A DNA stretch of 64,000 bases from VBDM01 sp035499735 (GTDB lineage: Bacteria; Pseudomonadota; Gammaproteobacteria; Burkholderiales; SG8-39), in the NCBI GenBank assembly GCA_035499735.1, contig DATJYC010000070.1:54990-118989 (forward strand), written 5' to 3'. The notes below the pieces were generated by a model that was not told where the DNA came from, made no database searches, and saw only the letters and a list, made by a program, of their open reading frames with translations. Shown piece after piece: positions 48,712 through 56,347 of this stretch. The translations under genes and the position numbers were made by a program. Every line of letters begins with the position of its first letter. Within the stretch, counting starts at the first letter, position 1.

Positions 48712-49932
48712 TCAGGGCTTGAGTCCCTGAAACACCTTCTCGCGCCCGAGCTTGATACCGGGCTTGCCTTCGTACATGTAGATGTCGGCGGTCGCGAAGG
48801 TGTCCGGGAAATTCTCCGGGATGAACGAGCCCGTGCCGACGACGTCGAGAGGCGCACGCGCGTTCGCGAACATCTTGCACTTGAACAGGTTGAAGCCGGA
48901 GGAGCCGACGATCTTGGCCGCGTTGAACCCTTGCGCGTCCAGCGTCTGCCGCAGCTGGATCACCGATGCGACCGAGACGCCCGTGCCGAACAGCACCTTG
49001 CGCACGCGGTCCTTCACGATGTTCAGGCTGTCCGCGTCGAACGCTTCCTCGCCCATGACGTGACGTACCGCCTCGTATTCGTTCGGGACGTGCAGCCAGT
49101 TCACCACGATGTCGACGGACTTCTCGTAGTCGAGGCCCTCGGCGTAACGCTCGCCGTGGGTGTCTATCCGCAGGGCAAGGGCTCGCGCCCCCGTCTCGTC
49201 GCGCGGCAGGTACTCGTTGTACCACCAGCGGCACACCTCGAGCGCGTCGGAGTACTCCCTGCCGAAATAGTCGACCAGGACGGTGAGATTGTCCTGCGGA
49301 TGAGTCTCCACATACATCTGCGCGGCGCGCAGCGTCGATCCGGCGTAGCCGATGATGCCGTGGGGCATGGTTCCGATTCCCGACGGCTGGCCGTAGAAAT
49401 GCGAGGTGAGGTCCTGCGAGGACCCGATGAAGCCGAGGGCTCCTCCCAGCTTGGCCAGGCGGCTGCCGACGGAGGCGCCGTAGGCCGCGAGAAGCGAGAG
49501 ATCGTCCCCCGGCGAGTGACGGGCGTGCATGTCGATGAAGGCGACCTTCTTCAGGTTCATCGCCATCTTGTAGGCGTTGTACGCCGAGACGCAGGCGACG
49601 CCGACGCGCTGCAGGATCAGGGTCTCGAGCTCCACCAGCGAGGCGAACGACCCCGTGTAGGTGAAGATCGCTTTCTGATCGGGAACGAAAGCCCCTTCCT
49701 CGTACAGCCGGGTGATCCTCAGCGGCTCGGCAGCGGCCGAGTAGTAGGTTCGCAAGACGTCGATCGCGGGATTGACCGCGCAGATCACGCCGCGCCGCAG
49801 GAACACTCCGTACGTGACGGTCCGGTCTCCGAACTTCTCGACGATGCTCCGCGACTTGGTAAAGTACTTGTCGGTGCGGCGCTTGAGGTACTCGAGCTTG
49901 TCGGACGGTAACGACTCGACGGGCTTGTTCAT
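48712..49932 (-). CDS. Nicotinate phosphoribosyltransferase-like protein
   Basis: A 406-residue type II phosphoribosyltransferase. The catalytic His is in GIGTMPHGIIGYAG, the PRPP/base site ALRIDTHGERYAEG, and the phosphate loop IVGSSGFNLFKC. These resemble archaeal-type nicotinate phosphoribosyltransferase of NAD salvage, but the substrate loop (RIDTHGERY) differs from the common RLDSGDL, so specificity is open. It is followed 8 nt later by a MetE-like gene. Confidence 0.83.
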   Translation of the reverse strand: MNKPVESLPSDKLEYLKRRTDKYFTKSRSIVEKFGDRTVTYGVFLRRGVICAVNPAIDVLRTYYSAAAEPLRITRLYEEGAFVPDQKAIFTYTGSFASLVELETLILQRVGVACVSAYNAYKMAMNLKKVAFIDMHARHSPGDDLSLLAAYGASVGSRLAKLGGALGFIGSSQDLTSHFYGQPSGIGTMPHGIIGYAGSTLRAAQMYVETHPQDNLTVLVDYFGREYSDALEVCRWWYNEYLPRDETGARALALRIDTHGERYAEGLDYEKSVDIVVNWLHVPNEYEAVRHVMGEEAFDADSLNIVKDRVRKVLFGTGVSVASVIQLRQTLDAQGFNAAKIVGSSGFNLFKCKMFANARAPLDVVGTGSFIPENFPDTFATADIYMYEGKPGIKLGREKVFQGLKP

Positions 49933-49978
49933 CGACGTGGACTCCGGCGGGCCGCGCCCGCTCGCAGGGAAGACTCAG

Positions 49979-49984
49979 ATTCTA
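49979..49984 (-). promoter_or_regulatory. Candidate -10 for the NAPRTase/MetE-like pair
   Basis: On the minus strand TAGAAT lies 47 nt before the ATG at 49932, in an 85-nt divergent gap. No good -35 is present. Confidence 0.3.
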
Positions 49985-50017
49985 GCCAAGCGCACCGGTG
50001 CGTGCTAGCCTGAGGCC

Positions 50018-50242
50018 GTGCGCCGAATCCTTGCGATCATCGCCGTGAGCGCAATCGCTCTGCCGGGTTGCGCCACGCCTGTCGCGACCGCGGTCGTCGT
50101 CGGCGTGCTGGCGGCGGACGCGATGAACGAGGGGAAGATGTCGGTGTACCGCGCGCCGGAGCCCGATCCGTCGCGAACGATCAACGTCCAGGACTGCACC
50201 CAGCCGGTCGACTACGGCGCGGGCAACCTGATGTGTCGCTAG
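50018..50242 (+). CDS. Small lipoprotein of unknown function
   Basis: A 74-residue protein with lipobox (LAIIAVSAIALPG|C, Ala at +2), then a short hydrophobic stretch (ATAVVVGVLAAD) and a polar tail with two further Cys (QDCTQPVDYGAGNLMC) that may pair. It has the look of small outer-membrane lipoproteins of betaproteobacteria. Start GTG at 50018. It is 16 nt before the UxaA small-subunit gene. Confidence 0.72.
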   Translation: MRRILAIIAVSAIALPGCATPVATAVVVGVLAADAMNEGKMSVYRAPEPDPSRTINVQDCTQPVDYGAGNLMCR

Positions 50243-50258
50243 ACGCAAGAGGTTTCCG

Positions 50259-50540
50259 ATGATTCATTTCGTTGTGCACGACGAGGGCGACTCCGTGGGC
50301 GTCGTCGTCGTCGAGGGCGTGAAGTCGAGCCAGGAGCTCACCGGGTGGATCATGGATCAGGACCGCGAGATCAGGGTGCGCGCGCAGAGCGATATCCCCA
50401 TTGGCCACAAGCTCGCGGTCCGCGCGCTGGCAAAGGACGATACGGTCATCAAGTACGGCACGGACATCGGCCGGGCCATCGCACCGATCCGGGTAGGCGA
50501 GCACGCCCATGTCCACAACATCAAGACGAAGCGCTGGTGA
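50259..50540 (+). CDS. UxaA-family lyase small subunit (SAF domain, SuyA-like)
   Basis: A 93-residue SAF-domain protein. The pattern HDEGDSVGVVVVEGV, SDIPIGHKLAVRALAKDD, VIKYGTDIGRA and VGEHAHVHNIKTKR matches the N-terminal domain of altronate/galactarate dehydratases and SuyA, the small subunit of 3-sulfolactate sulfo-lyase. The large subunit follows 4 nt later. Substrate unknown. Confidence 0.87.
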   Translation: MIHFVVHDEGDSVGVVVVEGVKSSQELTGWIMDQDREIRVRAQSDIPIGHKLAVRALAKDDTVIKYGTDIGRAIAPIRVGEHAHVHNIKTKRW

Positions 50541-50544
50541 GAGT

Positions 50545-51720
50545 ATGGGCATCGATTTGAAGAACGCTACGTTTCACGGCTACCGGCGCGAGAACGGCCG
50601 CGTCGGCGTGCGCAATCACGTCGTCATCCTCCCGGTCGACGACCTGTCGAACGCCGCGGCGGAGGCGGCCGCGCACAACGTCAAGGGGACGCTCGCCCTG
50701 CCGCATCCTTACGGCCGCCTGCAGTTCGGCGCCGACCTCGAGCTGCACTTCCGAACGCTGATCGGCACGGGCGCTAATCCCAATGTCGCGGCTGTCGTCG
50801 TGATCTGCATCGAGCCCGGCTGGGCGAAGAAGGTCGCCGACGGCATCGCCAAGACAGGAAAGCCGGTGTCGTGCTTCGGCATCGAGCAGCATGGCGACCA
50901 CGACACAATCATGCGCGCGTCCAAGGCGGCGAAGGAGTACGTGCAGTGGGCCAGCGAACTGGCACGCGAGGAGCGCCCGCTGAAGGACCTCTGGGTATCG
51001 ACCAAGTGCGGCGAGTCCGACACGACCTCGGGGATCGGCGCGAATCCCTGCGTCGGCAATGCTTTCGACAAGCTCTATGCGCACGGCGTCACCCTGGTGT
51101 TCGGAGAGACCACCGAGCTCACCGGGGGCGAGCACCTAGTCGCGGCGCGCTGCCGCACGCCGAAGGTGCGCGAGGATTTCATGCGCGTGTTCGACCGCTA
51201 CCAGGACGTGGTGAACCGTCACAAGACGAACGACCTCTCGGAGTCGCAGCCGACCAAGGGCAACATCGAAGGGGGCCTGACGACGATCGAGGAGAAGGCG
51301 CTCGGCAACATCCAGAAAATCGGGAAGAAATGCGTGATCGACGGCGTGCTCGACAAGGCCGAGGCGCCGACCGGACCGGGCCTGTGGTTCATGGATTCGT
51401 CCTCGGCGGCGGCCGAGATGGTGACCCTGTGCGGCGCGAGCGGTTACGTCGTTCACTTCTTCCCGACGGGGCAGGGCAACGTCATCGGCAACCCGATCCT
51501 GCCCGTGATCAAGCTGTGCGCGAACCCGCGCACCGTGCGCACGATGGGCGAGCACATCGACGTCGACGTCACCGGCATCACCCGGAAGGAATTGAACATG
51601 GACCAGGCGGGAGACAAGCTGCTCGAGATGATGTTCCGCACCGCGAACGGAAGGCTCACCGCCGCGGAAGCGCTGGGTCATCGCGAGTTCGTGCTCACGC
51701 GTCTGTACGAGAGCGCCTGA
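50545..51720 (+). CDS. UxaA-family lyase large subunit (SuyB-like)
   Basis: A 391-residue UxaA C-terminal-domain protein: GYRRENGRVGVRNHVVILP near the start, the Cys-containing stretch TKCGESDTTSGIGANPCVG (about 153-171), and FPTGQGNVIGNPILPVIKLCANP-type sequence. These enzymes are iron-dependent dehydratases of sugar acids, or the lyase that releases sulfite from sulfolactate. The split small/large gene form occurs in SuyAB. The stop overlaps the next ATG by one base (TGATG). Confidence 0.87.
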   Translation: MGIDLKNATFHGYRRENGRVGVRNHVVILPVDDLSNAAAEAAAHNVKGTLALPHPYGRLQFGADLELHFRTLIGTGANPNVAAVVVICIEPGWAKKVADGIAKTGKPVSCFGIEQHGDHDTIMRASKAAKEYVQWASELAREERPLKDLWVSTKCGESDTTSGIGANPCVGNAFDKLYAHGVTLVFGETTELTGGEHLVAARCRTPKVREDFMRVFDRYQDVVNRHKTNDLSESQPTKGNIEGGLTTIEEKALGNIQKIGKKCVIDGVLDKAEAPTGPGLWFMDSSSAAAEMVTLCGASGYVVHFFPTGQGNVIGNPILPVIKLCANPRTVRTMGEHIDVDVTGITRKELNMDQAGDKLLEMMFRTANGRLTAAEALGHREFVLTRLYESA

Positions 51721-52283
51721 TGCGCGGGACGCTGCTGGTTCTCGCGTTGCTCGCGACGCCCGCGCTTGCGGACGAGGTCGCCGGGGTCAAGGTGGACGAC
51801 CGGGTCCGCGTGGAGTCGAGCGATCTGATGCTGAACGGCGCCGGGCTGCGCACCAAGTACTTCCTCAATATCTACGTTGCGGCCCTGTATCTCACGGAGA
51901 AGAAGGCGACACCCGCGGATATCCTGGCTTTGCGGGGCGCGAAGCGCGTATCGATGCGCCTGATGCGCGGCCTGAGCGCGAAGCAGCTGACCGACGCGCT
52001 CGAGGTCGGGATCGACTCCAATACCTCGGCGCCCGAGCGCGAGACGCTGAAGGGGCGCCTGGACGAGCTGACCGCCATCATGAACGCGCTGCAATCGGCG
52101 AAGAAGGGCGACCTGATCGCACTCGACTGGCTGCCCGGCATGGGTACGCGCATCTCGCTGAACGGCGAGCCCCACGGCAAGCCGATAGCCGGCGAGGACT
52201 TTTACCGTGCGCTGCTGCGGATCTGGCTCGGTGAGGAGCCGGCGCAGGAAAGTCTGAAGAAAGCGCTGCTGGGAGGGAGCTGA
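51720..52283 (+). CDS. Secreted chalcone-isomerase-like protein
   Basis: A 187-residue protein with signal peptide (cleavage near PALAD, residue 17), and the bacterial chalcone-isomerase-like fold: NGAGLRTKYFLNIYVAALYL, RVSMRLMRGLSAKQLTDALEVG and YRALLRIWLGEEPAQESLKKALLG (shown as RIWLGEEPAQESLKKALLG). Bacterial members have no known reaction; they may bind fatty acids. It may be translationally coupled to the UxaA-like gene. Confidence 0.83.
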   Translation: MRGTLLVLALLATPALADEVAGVKVDDRVRVESSDLMLNGAGLRTKYFLNIYVAALYLTEKKATPADILALRGAKRVSMRLMRGLSAKQLTDALEVGIDSNTSAPERETLKGRLDELTAIMNALQSAKKGDLIALDWLPGMGTRISLNGEPHGKPIAGEDFYRALLRIWLGEEPAQESLKKALLGGS

Positions 52284-52284
52284 G

Positions 52285-52941
52285 GTGTTCATCGGCCATT
52301 TCGCGGTCGCGTTCGCGGCGAAGAGGGCCGCGCCCAGGGCTTCGCTCGGCACGCTGGTGCTCGCCGCGGCCTTTCTCGACGTGGTGTGGCCGGTGCTCGT
52401 GCTTCTCGGCATAGAGCGCTTCCGCATCGTGCCCGGATTCACCGCGGTGAACCCGTTCGATTTCACCTACTATCCCTGGTCGCACAGCCTGCTGATGACG
52501 GTGGTGTGGTCGCTGGCGTTTGCTCTGGCCTATTTCGCCTGGAGCCGGGACCGCACCGGCGCGGTGTGGGTGGGCATCGCAGTCGGCAGCCACTGGCTGC
52601 TCGATTTCGTCAGCCATCGCCCGGACATGCCGCTCTACCCCGGAGGCGGCGAGAAACTGGGGCTGGACCTGTGGCGATCGATACCCGCGACGTTTGCCGT
52701 GGAAGGTCTCATGTTTGCTGCCGGGATTGCACTGTACTTGCAGGCGACGAAAAGCAGGGACCGCATCGGCAGCATCGGCTGGTGGGCGTTCGTGATCCTG
52801 CTCCTCGCCCTATATCTTCCCGGTCCCTGGGCGGCGCCGCCGCCGAGCGAGAACGTGGTGGCGATCTTCGGCCTCATCGCCATCGCCATCTTCGGCCCGT
52901 GGGCCTACTGGATCGACCGGCATCGCGAGCCAGCGGCCTGA
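52285..52941 (+). CDS. YdjM/DUF457-like membrane-bound putative metal-dependent hydrolase
   Basis: A 218-residue inner-membrane protein with about six helices and His/Asp pairs in or next to membrane segments: MFIGHFAVAFAAKR, FLDVVWPV, YPWSHSLLM and GSHWLLDFVSH. These match the LexA-regulated YdjM (DUF457) family of putative membrane metal hydrolases. The start is GTG at 52285, one base past the preceding stop. No LexA box is apparent. Confidence 0.78.
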   Translation: MFIGHFAVAFAAKRAAPRASLGTLVLAAAFLDVVWPVLVLLGIERFRIVPGFTAVNPFDFTYYPWSHSLLMTVVWSLAFALAYFAWSRDRTGAVWVGIAVGSHWLLDFVSHRPDMPLYPGGGEKLGLDLWRSIPATFAVEGLMFAAGIALYLQATKSRDRIGSIGWWAFVILLLALYLPGPWAAPPPSENVVAIFGLIAIAIFGPWAYWIDRHREPAA

Positions 52942-52966
52942 TGGGCTAGGTCCGCTGTCTCGCGGT

Positions 52967-54061
52967 TCACTTCGCCGCAGCGATCCTGACGGAACGGTAG
53001 CGGGGCGGTGGTGCTTCCGAGGTCTGCGCCTCGCGCCGCGCTGCCTCGATGAGCGCGTGTGCGGGCGCAAGGGTGCAAGCCGGATCGGTGGCGCCCATGT
53101 TGCCGGTCAGATGGTAGGCCTGGCAGCGGCAGCCGCCGTAGTCCACGGCGCGCTTGTCGCAGCTCTTGCAGGGCTCCGGCATCCACGCTTCGCCGCGGAA
53201 CGCGTTCAACCCTGCCGAATCGGACCATATCGCGGCAAGACCGCTCTGCTTCACGTTGTCGAATTTCAGGCCCGGAAGCGTGTGCGCAACATGGCAAGGC
53301 AGGACGAGGCCGTCGGGGCTCACGACGATGAAGCGCCTCCCCCAGCCGTCCATGCAGCTCTTCGGAAAGTCGGCGTAGTAGTCCGGGGTCACGAACAGCA
53401 CCTCCATTCTTCCGAGCAGCCGCATTCTGGCCGTCGCGGCGACCGCCCGCGCCTCTTCGAGCTGCTCGCGCGTCGGCAGCAGCGCGCGCCGGTTGAGAAG
53501 GGCCCAGCCGAGGTACTGCGTGTTGGCCAGCTCCAGCCGGTCCGCCTTCAGGCGCTCGGCGAGCGCGACGATCTCGGCGACGTGCCCGAGGTTGTCGCGG
53601 TGGAGCACGACGTTGAGCGTGAGCGGCATGCCCAGCTCCTTCACCCAGCCGCAGACCTCGAGCTTCCTTTCGAAGGAGCGCAGCCCGGCGATCCGGTCCG
53701 ACGCCGTCGCGGTCACGTCCTGGATCGAGACCTGTACGTTGTCCAGGCCGGCGGCGCGGAAACTCGCCAGGCGCTCGCGAGAGAGCGGAATCCCGCTCGT
53801 GATCAGATTGGTGTAGAGGTCCAGCTTTCTCGCCCCGGCGATCAGCTCTTCGAGATCGCGTCGCACGATGGGCTCGCCGCCGGTGAGGTTGAGGCCGACG
53901 ACGCCGAGGTCCTCGGCTTCGCGGAACACGCGCAGCCAGGTCTCGGTGTCCAGCTCGCTCTTGCGCTTCGCCCAATCGATCGGGTTCGAGCAATAGCTGC
54001 AGCGCAGCGGACAGCGGTAGGTCAGCTCCGCGACCAGCGTGTACGGGCGGTGCTCGCTCAA
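52967..54061 (-). CDS. pqqE: PQQ biosynthesis radical SAM protein PqqE
   Basis: A 364-residue radical SAM/SPASM enzyme. The 4Fe-4S motif CPLRCSYC (CxxxCxxC) lies near the N-terminus, and the SPASM auxiliary cluster Cys lie in KSCMDGWG, LVLPCHVAH, CKSCDKRAVDYGGCRC and DPACTL. It forms the Glu-Tyr carbon bond in PqqA bound to PqqD. The start is an unusual TTG at 54061, overlapping the pqqD stop and preceded by GGGAGG; no alternative start exists nearby. Confidence 0.95.
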   Translation of the reverse strand: MSEHRPYTLVAELTYRCPLRCSYCSNPIDWAKRKSELDTETWLRVFREAEDLGVVGLNLTGGEPIVRRDLEELIAGARKLDLYTNLITSGIPLSRERLASFRAAGLDNVQVSIQDVTATASDRIAGLRSFERKLEVCGWVKELGMPLTLNVVLHRDNLGHVAEIVALAERLKADRLELANTQYLGWALLNRRALLPTREQLEEARAVAATARMRLLGRMEVLFVTPDYYADFPKSCMDGWGRRFIVVSPDGLVLPCHVAHTLPGLKFDNVKQSGLAAIWSDSAGLNAFRGEAWMPEPCKSCDKRAVDYGGCRCQAYHLTGNMGATDPACTLAPAHALIEAARREAQTSEAPPPRYRSVRIAAAK

Positions 54062-54336
54062 TCGGCCTCCCGCAGGAGGCCGCGCTCGGCGAGCGCCGCG
54101 AGAAACTTCGTGACCTCGCCCTCGATCACGCCGGCGTCCTTGCCGTAGCGGGATGCGAGCTGGTCGATGATGGCCGCGACCGAGTGCTCGCCGGTGCAAA
54201 GCTTGGCGATCTCGGCCGCCGTCGGATTCAGCACCAGGCCTTTCTCCGGGTAGAGCAGCATCGTGCGGCCCGTTTTTCGATCGTAGCGCAGGCGCGCCTT
54301 CGCTGCGAGGCGCGGCCGCGTGGCGGAGGAGATCAC
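54058..54336 (-). CDS. pqqD: PQQ biosynthesis peptide chaperone PqqD
   Basis: A 92-residue protein with RLAAKARLRYDRKTGRTMLLYPEKG-type strands (RYDRKTGRTMLLYPEKG), LNPTAAEIAKLCTG and VEGEV-like helix wing sequence, matching PqqD, the RiPP recognition element that presents PqqA to PqqE. Start GTG at 54336 overlaps the pqqC stop (GTGA); the stop overlaps the pqqE TTG. Confidence 0.94.
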   Translation of the reverse strand: MISSATRPRLAAKARLRYDRKTGRTMLLYPEKGLVLNPTAAEIAKLCTGEHSVAAIIDQLASRYGKDAGVIEGEVTKFLAALAERGLLREAD

Positions 54337-55064
54337 CGCGGACCGCCCCTTCCCCAGGCGGGATCGATGTAGGCGGCGTACGCGCAATCGAGGAGGTGCC
54401 AGAGGATCTCGGTCTTGCGGATCAGCGCCGCCACGCAGCGCTCCTGCATCTCGTAGGTGGCGGCGTGCCCCACGACGTATTCGATCGCCTCCTCGGAATC
54501 GCGCCGCGCCCGCGTTACGCGTCCGCGAAAGTAGGCGAGCATCTCGGGGCTCACCCAGGGGTAATGCTTCTCCCAGGCGAGCACGCGCTTGCTCATGATG
54601 TCGGGCGCGAAGAACTCGGTGAGCGAAGAGGCCACGGCTTCGAGGAGGCTGCGGCTGCGGACCAGATCCACATAGGCGTCGCAGGCGAAACGCACTCCGG
54701 GCAGGACCGAGCGGCAGCTCGCGACCTCGTCGCGGTCGAGGCCGACGCCTTCGGCGAGCCGCAACCAGAGCGCGAGCCCCCCCTCGACTTCCGCCTGGCC
54801 GTCGTGGTCGTGGATGCGGCGTAGCCACATGCGGCGGAAGGCCGGGTCCTCGGATTTGGATACGATGATCGCGTCCTTGATCGGTATGCGCGTCTGGTAG
54901 TAGTAGCGGTTGAGCACCCACTGCTGCAGCTGCTCGCGCGTGAGCTTGCCCTCGTGCATGAGCACGTGATAGCGGTGTCGGTCGTGGTAGCGCGACTCGC
55001 CTTCGCGCCGCAGCCACTCGACGAATTCCCCGCGCGGAAGCGGGGCGCGATCAGGTGCGTTCAC
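54333..55064 (-). CDS. pqqC: Pyrroloquinoline-quinone synthase PqqC
   Basis: A 243-residue all-alpha oxidase catalysing the final cyclisation and eight-electron oxidation to PQQ. Motifs include YHDRHRYHVLMHEGKLT, QWVLNRYYYQTRIPIKDA and RRIHDHDG, with conserved His and Tyr residues, and HYPWVSPEML near the C-terminus. GTG start at 55064 overlaps the pqqB stop. Length agrees with the family (about 240-250). Confidence 0.95.
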   Translation of the reverse strand: MNAPDRAPLPRGEFVEWLRREGESRYHDRHRYHVLMHEGKLTREQLQQWVLNRYYYQTRIPIKDAIIVSKSEDPAFRRMWLRRIHDHDGQAEVEGGLALWLRLAEGVGLDRDEVASCRSVLPGVRFACDAYVDLVRSRSLLEAVASSLTEFFAPDIMSKRVLAWEKHYPWVSPEMLAYFRGRVTRARRDSEEAIEYVVGHAATYEMQERCVAALIRKTEILWHLLDCAYAAYIDPAWGRGGPR

Positions 55065-55960
55065 AGGGCGACCTCCATGCCGTCGTATGCGATCTCCCAG
55101 CCCGCCTCCTCGGCTTGGACGCGCTCGGGCGAGCGCGGACGGAGCAGCGGGTTCGTATTGTTGAGGTGAATATAGATCCGTTTCGGCGTGCGCACTCCGG
55201 CGAGCGTCCGCAAGCTCCCGTCCTTCCCGCCCACGGGCAGGTGCGCCATCTGCTCGGCGCGCTTGTCGCCGAGCCCAAGCGCGATGAGCTCGTCGCTCGC
55301 CCAGAAAGTCCCGTCGAAGAACACGCAATCGGCCTGATCGAGCGCGGCACGCATGGCGGATGTGATCGCCGCGGCAGCGGAAAAATAGGCGAGGCGCTTG
55401 CCCGTCTTAAGGTCGCGGACGAGAAGGCCGATGTTGTCGCCGGGGTCGGACACTCCGTCACCCTCGAGGTGAATGGGCGGCTTTCCCGGAGCGGGCAATG
55501 CCTCTACGGCGAGTCCTCCGACCTCGATTTCCCTGCCGAGCTCGAGCGCACGCCAGGTCACCTGGCCGGGAAAGCGCTGGAGCGTCCGGTAAAGCACATT
55601 TCCTTCGGTGAACCCGCGGCGCACCCGCTCGGTGGCGTAGATCACGAGAGGGTGCGACTCGCGAAGCGAGAGCAGGCCCAGGCAGTGGTCGAGATCCCCG
55701 TTGGTGAGCAGGATCCCGGCGATAGGCGAATGGCGCGGCCCGCGTGGATACAGTCCCCGAAAACTTTCGATCTGCGAGCGGATCTCGGGCGAGGCGTTGA
55801 GGAGAAACCAGCGCTCGGCGTCGGCGCTGACCGCGACGCACTCCTGCGTGAGCGGCTTCGCAGCCATCGCGCCGGAACGCACGTCGCGGCAATTCGGGCA
55901 GCCGCAATTCCACTGGGGAAACCCGCCGCCTGCGGCGGCCCCCAGCACTTTGATGTGCAT
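55061..55960 (-). CDS. pqqB: PQQ biosynthesis oxygenase PqqB
   Basis: A 299-residue metallo-beta-lactamase-fold protein. It opens IKVLGAAAGGGFPQWNCGC with the Cys pair CGCPNC, and the metal-site region GILLTNGDLDHCLGLLSLRE is present; the HLNNTNP stretch lies near the end. PqqB hydroxylates the tyrosine of the cross-linked peptide. It lies 92 nt after pqqA, behind a stem-loop. Confidence 0.95.
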   Translation of the reverse strand: MHIKVLGAAAGGGFPQWNCGCPNCRDVRSGAMAAKPLTQECVAVSADAERWFLLNASPEIRSQIESFRGLYPRGPRHSPIAGILLTNGDLDHCLGLLSLRESHPLVIYATERVRRGFTEGNVLYRTLQRFPGQVTWRALELGREIEVGGLAVEALPAPGKPPIHLEGDGVSDPGDNIGLLVRDLKTGKRLAYFSAAAAITSAMRAALDQADCVFFDGTFWASDELIALGLGDKRAEQMAHLPVGGKDGSLRTLAGVRTPKRIYIHLNNTNPLLRPRSPERVQAEEAGWEIAYDGMEVAL

Positions 55961-55974
55961 GTCGGAAGCGCGAG

Positions 55975-56015
55975 AAAAACCGCCGTCCCCCCGGCTGCCT
56001 TCAGCGGAGGGCGGT
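55975..56015 (-). terminator. Attenuator-like stem-loop between pqqA and pqqB
   Basis: On the minus strand a 10-bp stem (ACCGCCCTCC / GGACGGCGGT, one mismatch) with a loop of about 21 nt is followed by TTTTT. Partial termination here would yield more pqqA transcript than pqqBCDE, as known for other pqq operons. Confidence 0.58.
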
Positions 56016-56052
56016 AGAAGCGAGTGCTAGCTGAGTGGTGCCGGTGGAGGAC

Positions 56053-56151
56053 TTAGACGCCGGTGTCCCGGTCGCCGCCGAAATCGTCCTGATAGGAGTT
56101 GATCTCGGCATCCATCTTCACTTCGATGAATTCTGGGGTTTCCCAAGTCAT
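56053..56151 (-). CDS. pqqA: PQQ precursor peptide PqqA
   Basis: A 32-residue peptide that supplies the carbon skeleton of PQQ. The N-terminus is MTWETPEFIEVKMDAEIN. The essential pair Glu16 and Tyr20 (EINSY) is present with the required three-residue spacing. GAGGAGCAAGGA lies before the ATG. Length is at the upper end of the usual 22-30. Confidence 0.95.
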   Translation of the reverse strand: MTWETPEFIEVKMDAEINSYQDDFGGDRDTGV

Positions 56152-56204
56152 GTCCTTGCTCCTCGTTTGGTTACGACTTCAGCCCTAGACACTGCGTGCG
56201 GGGC

Positions 56205-56231
56205 AGTATAGCACCAACGGAAAGGGGTCAA
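56205..56231 (-). promoter_or_regulatory. Promoter for the pqq operon
   Basis: On the minus strand TTGACC (56226-56231) and TATACT (56205-56210) with a 15-nt spacer, about 55 nt before the pqqA ATG. Both hexamers are good, the spacing short. Confidence 0.6.
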
Positions 56232-56347
56232 GCTGGCGACGCTGTTCTCTTGCTTTGGCCGACGATGTATCGCTAAACTAGCTCGCGTAGCTGGCAGATT
56301 CCCGGCCCGCCCACTATCCCGCCAAAGCAGTCAAACAAGGAGGAGAC

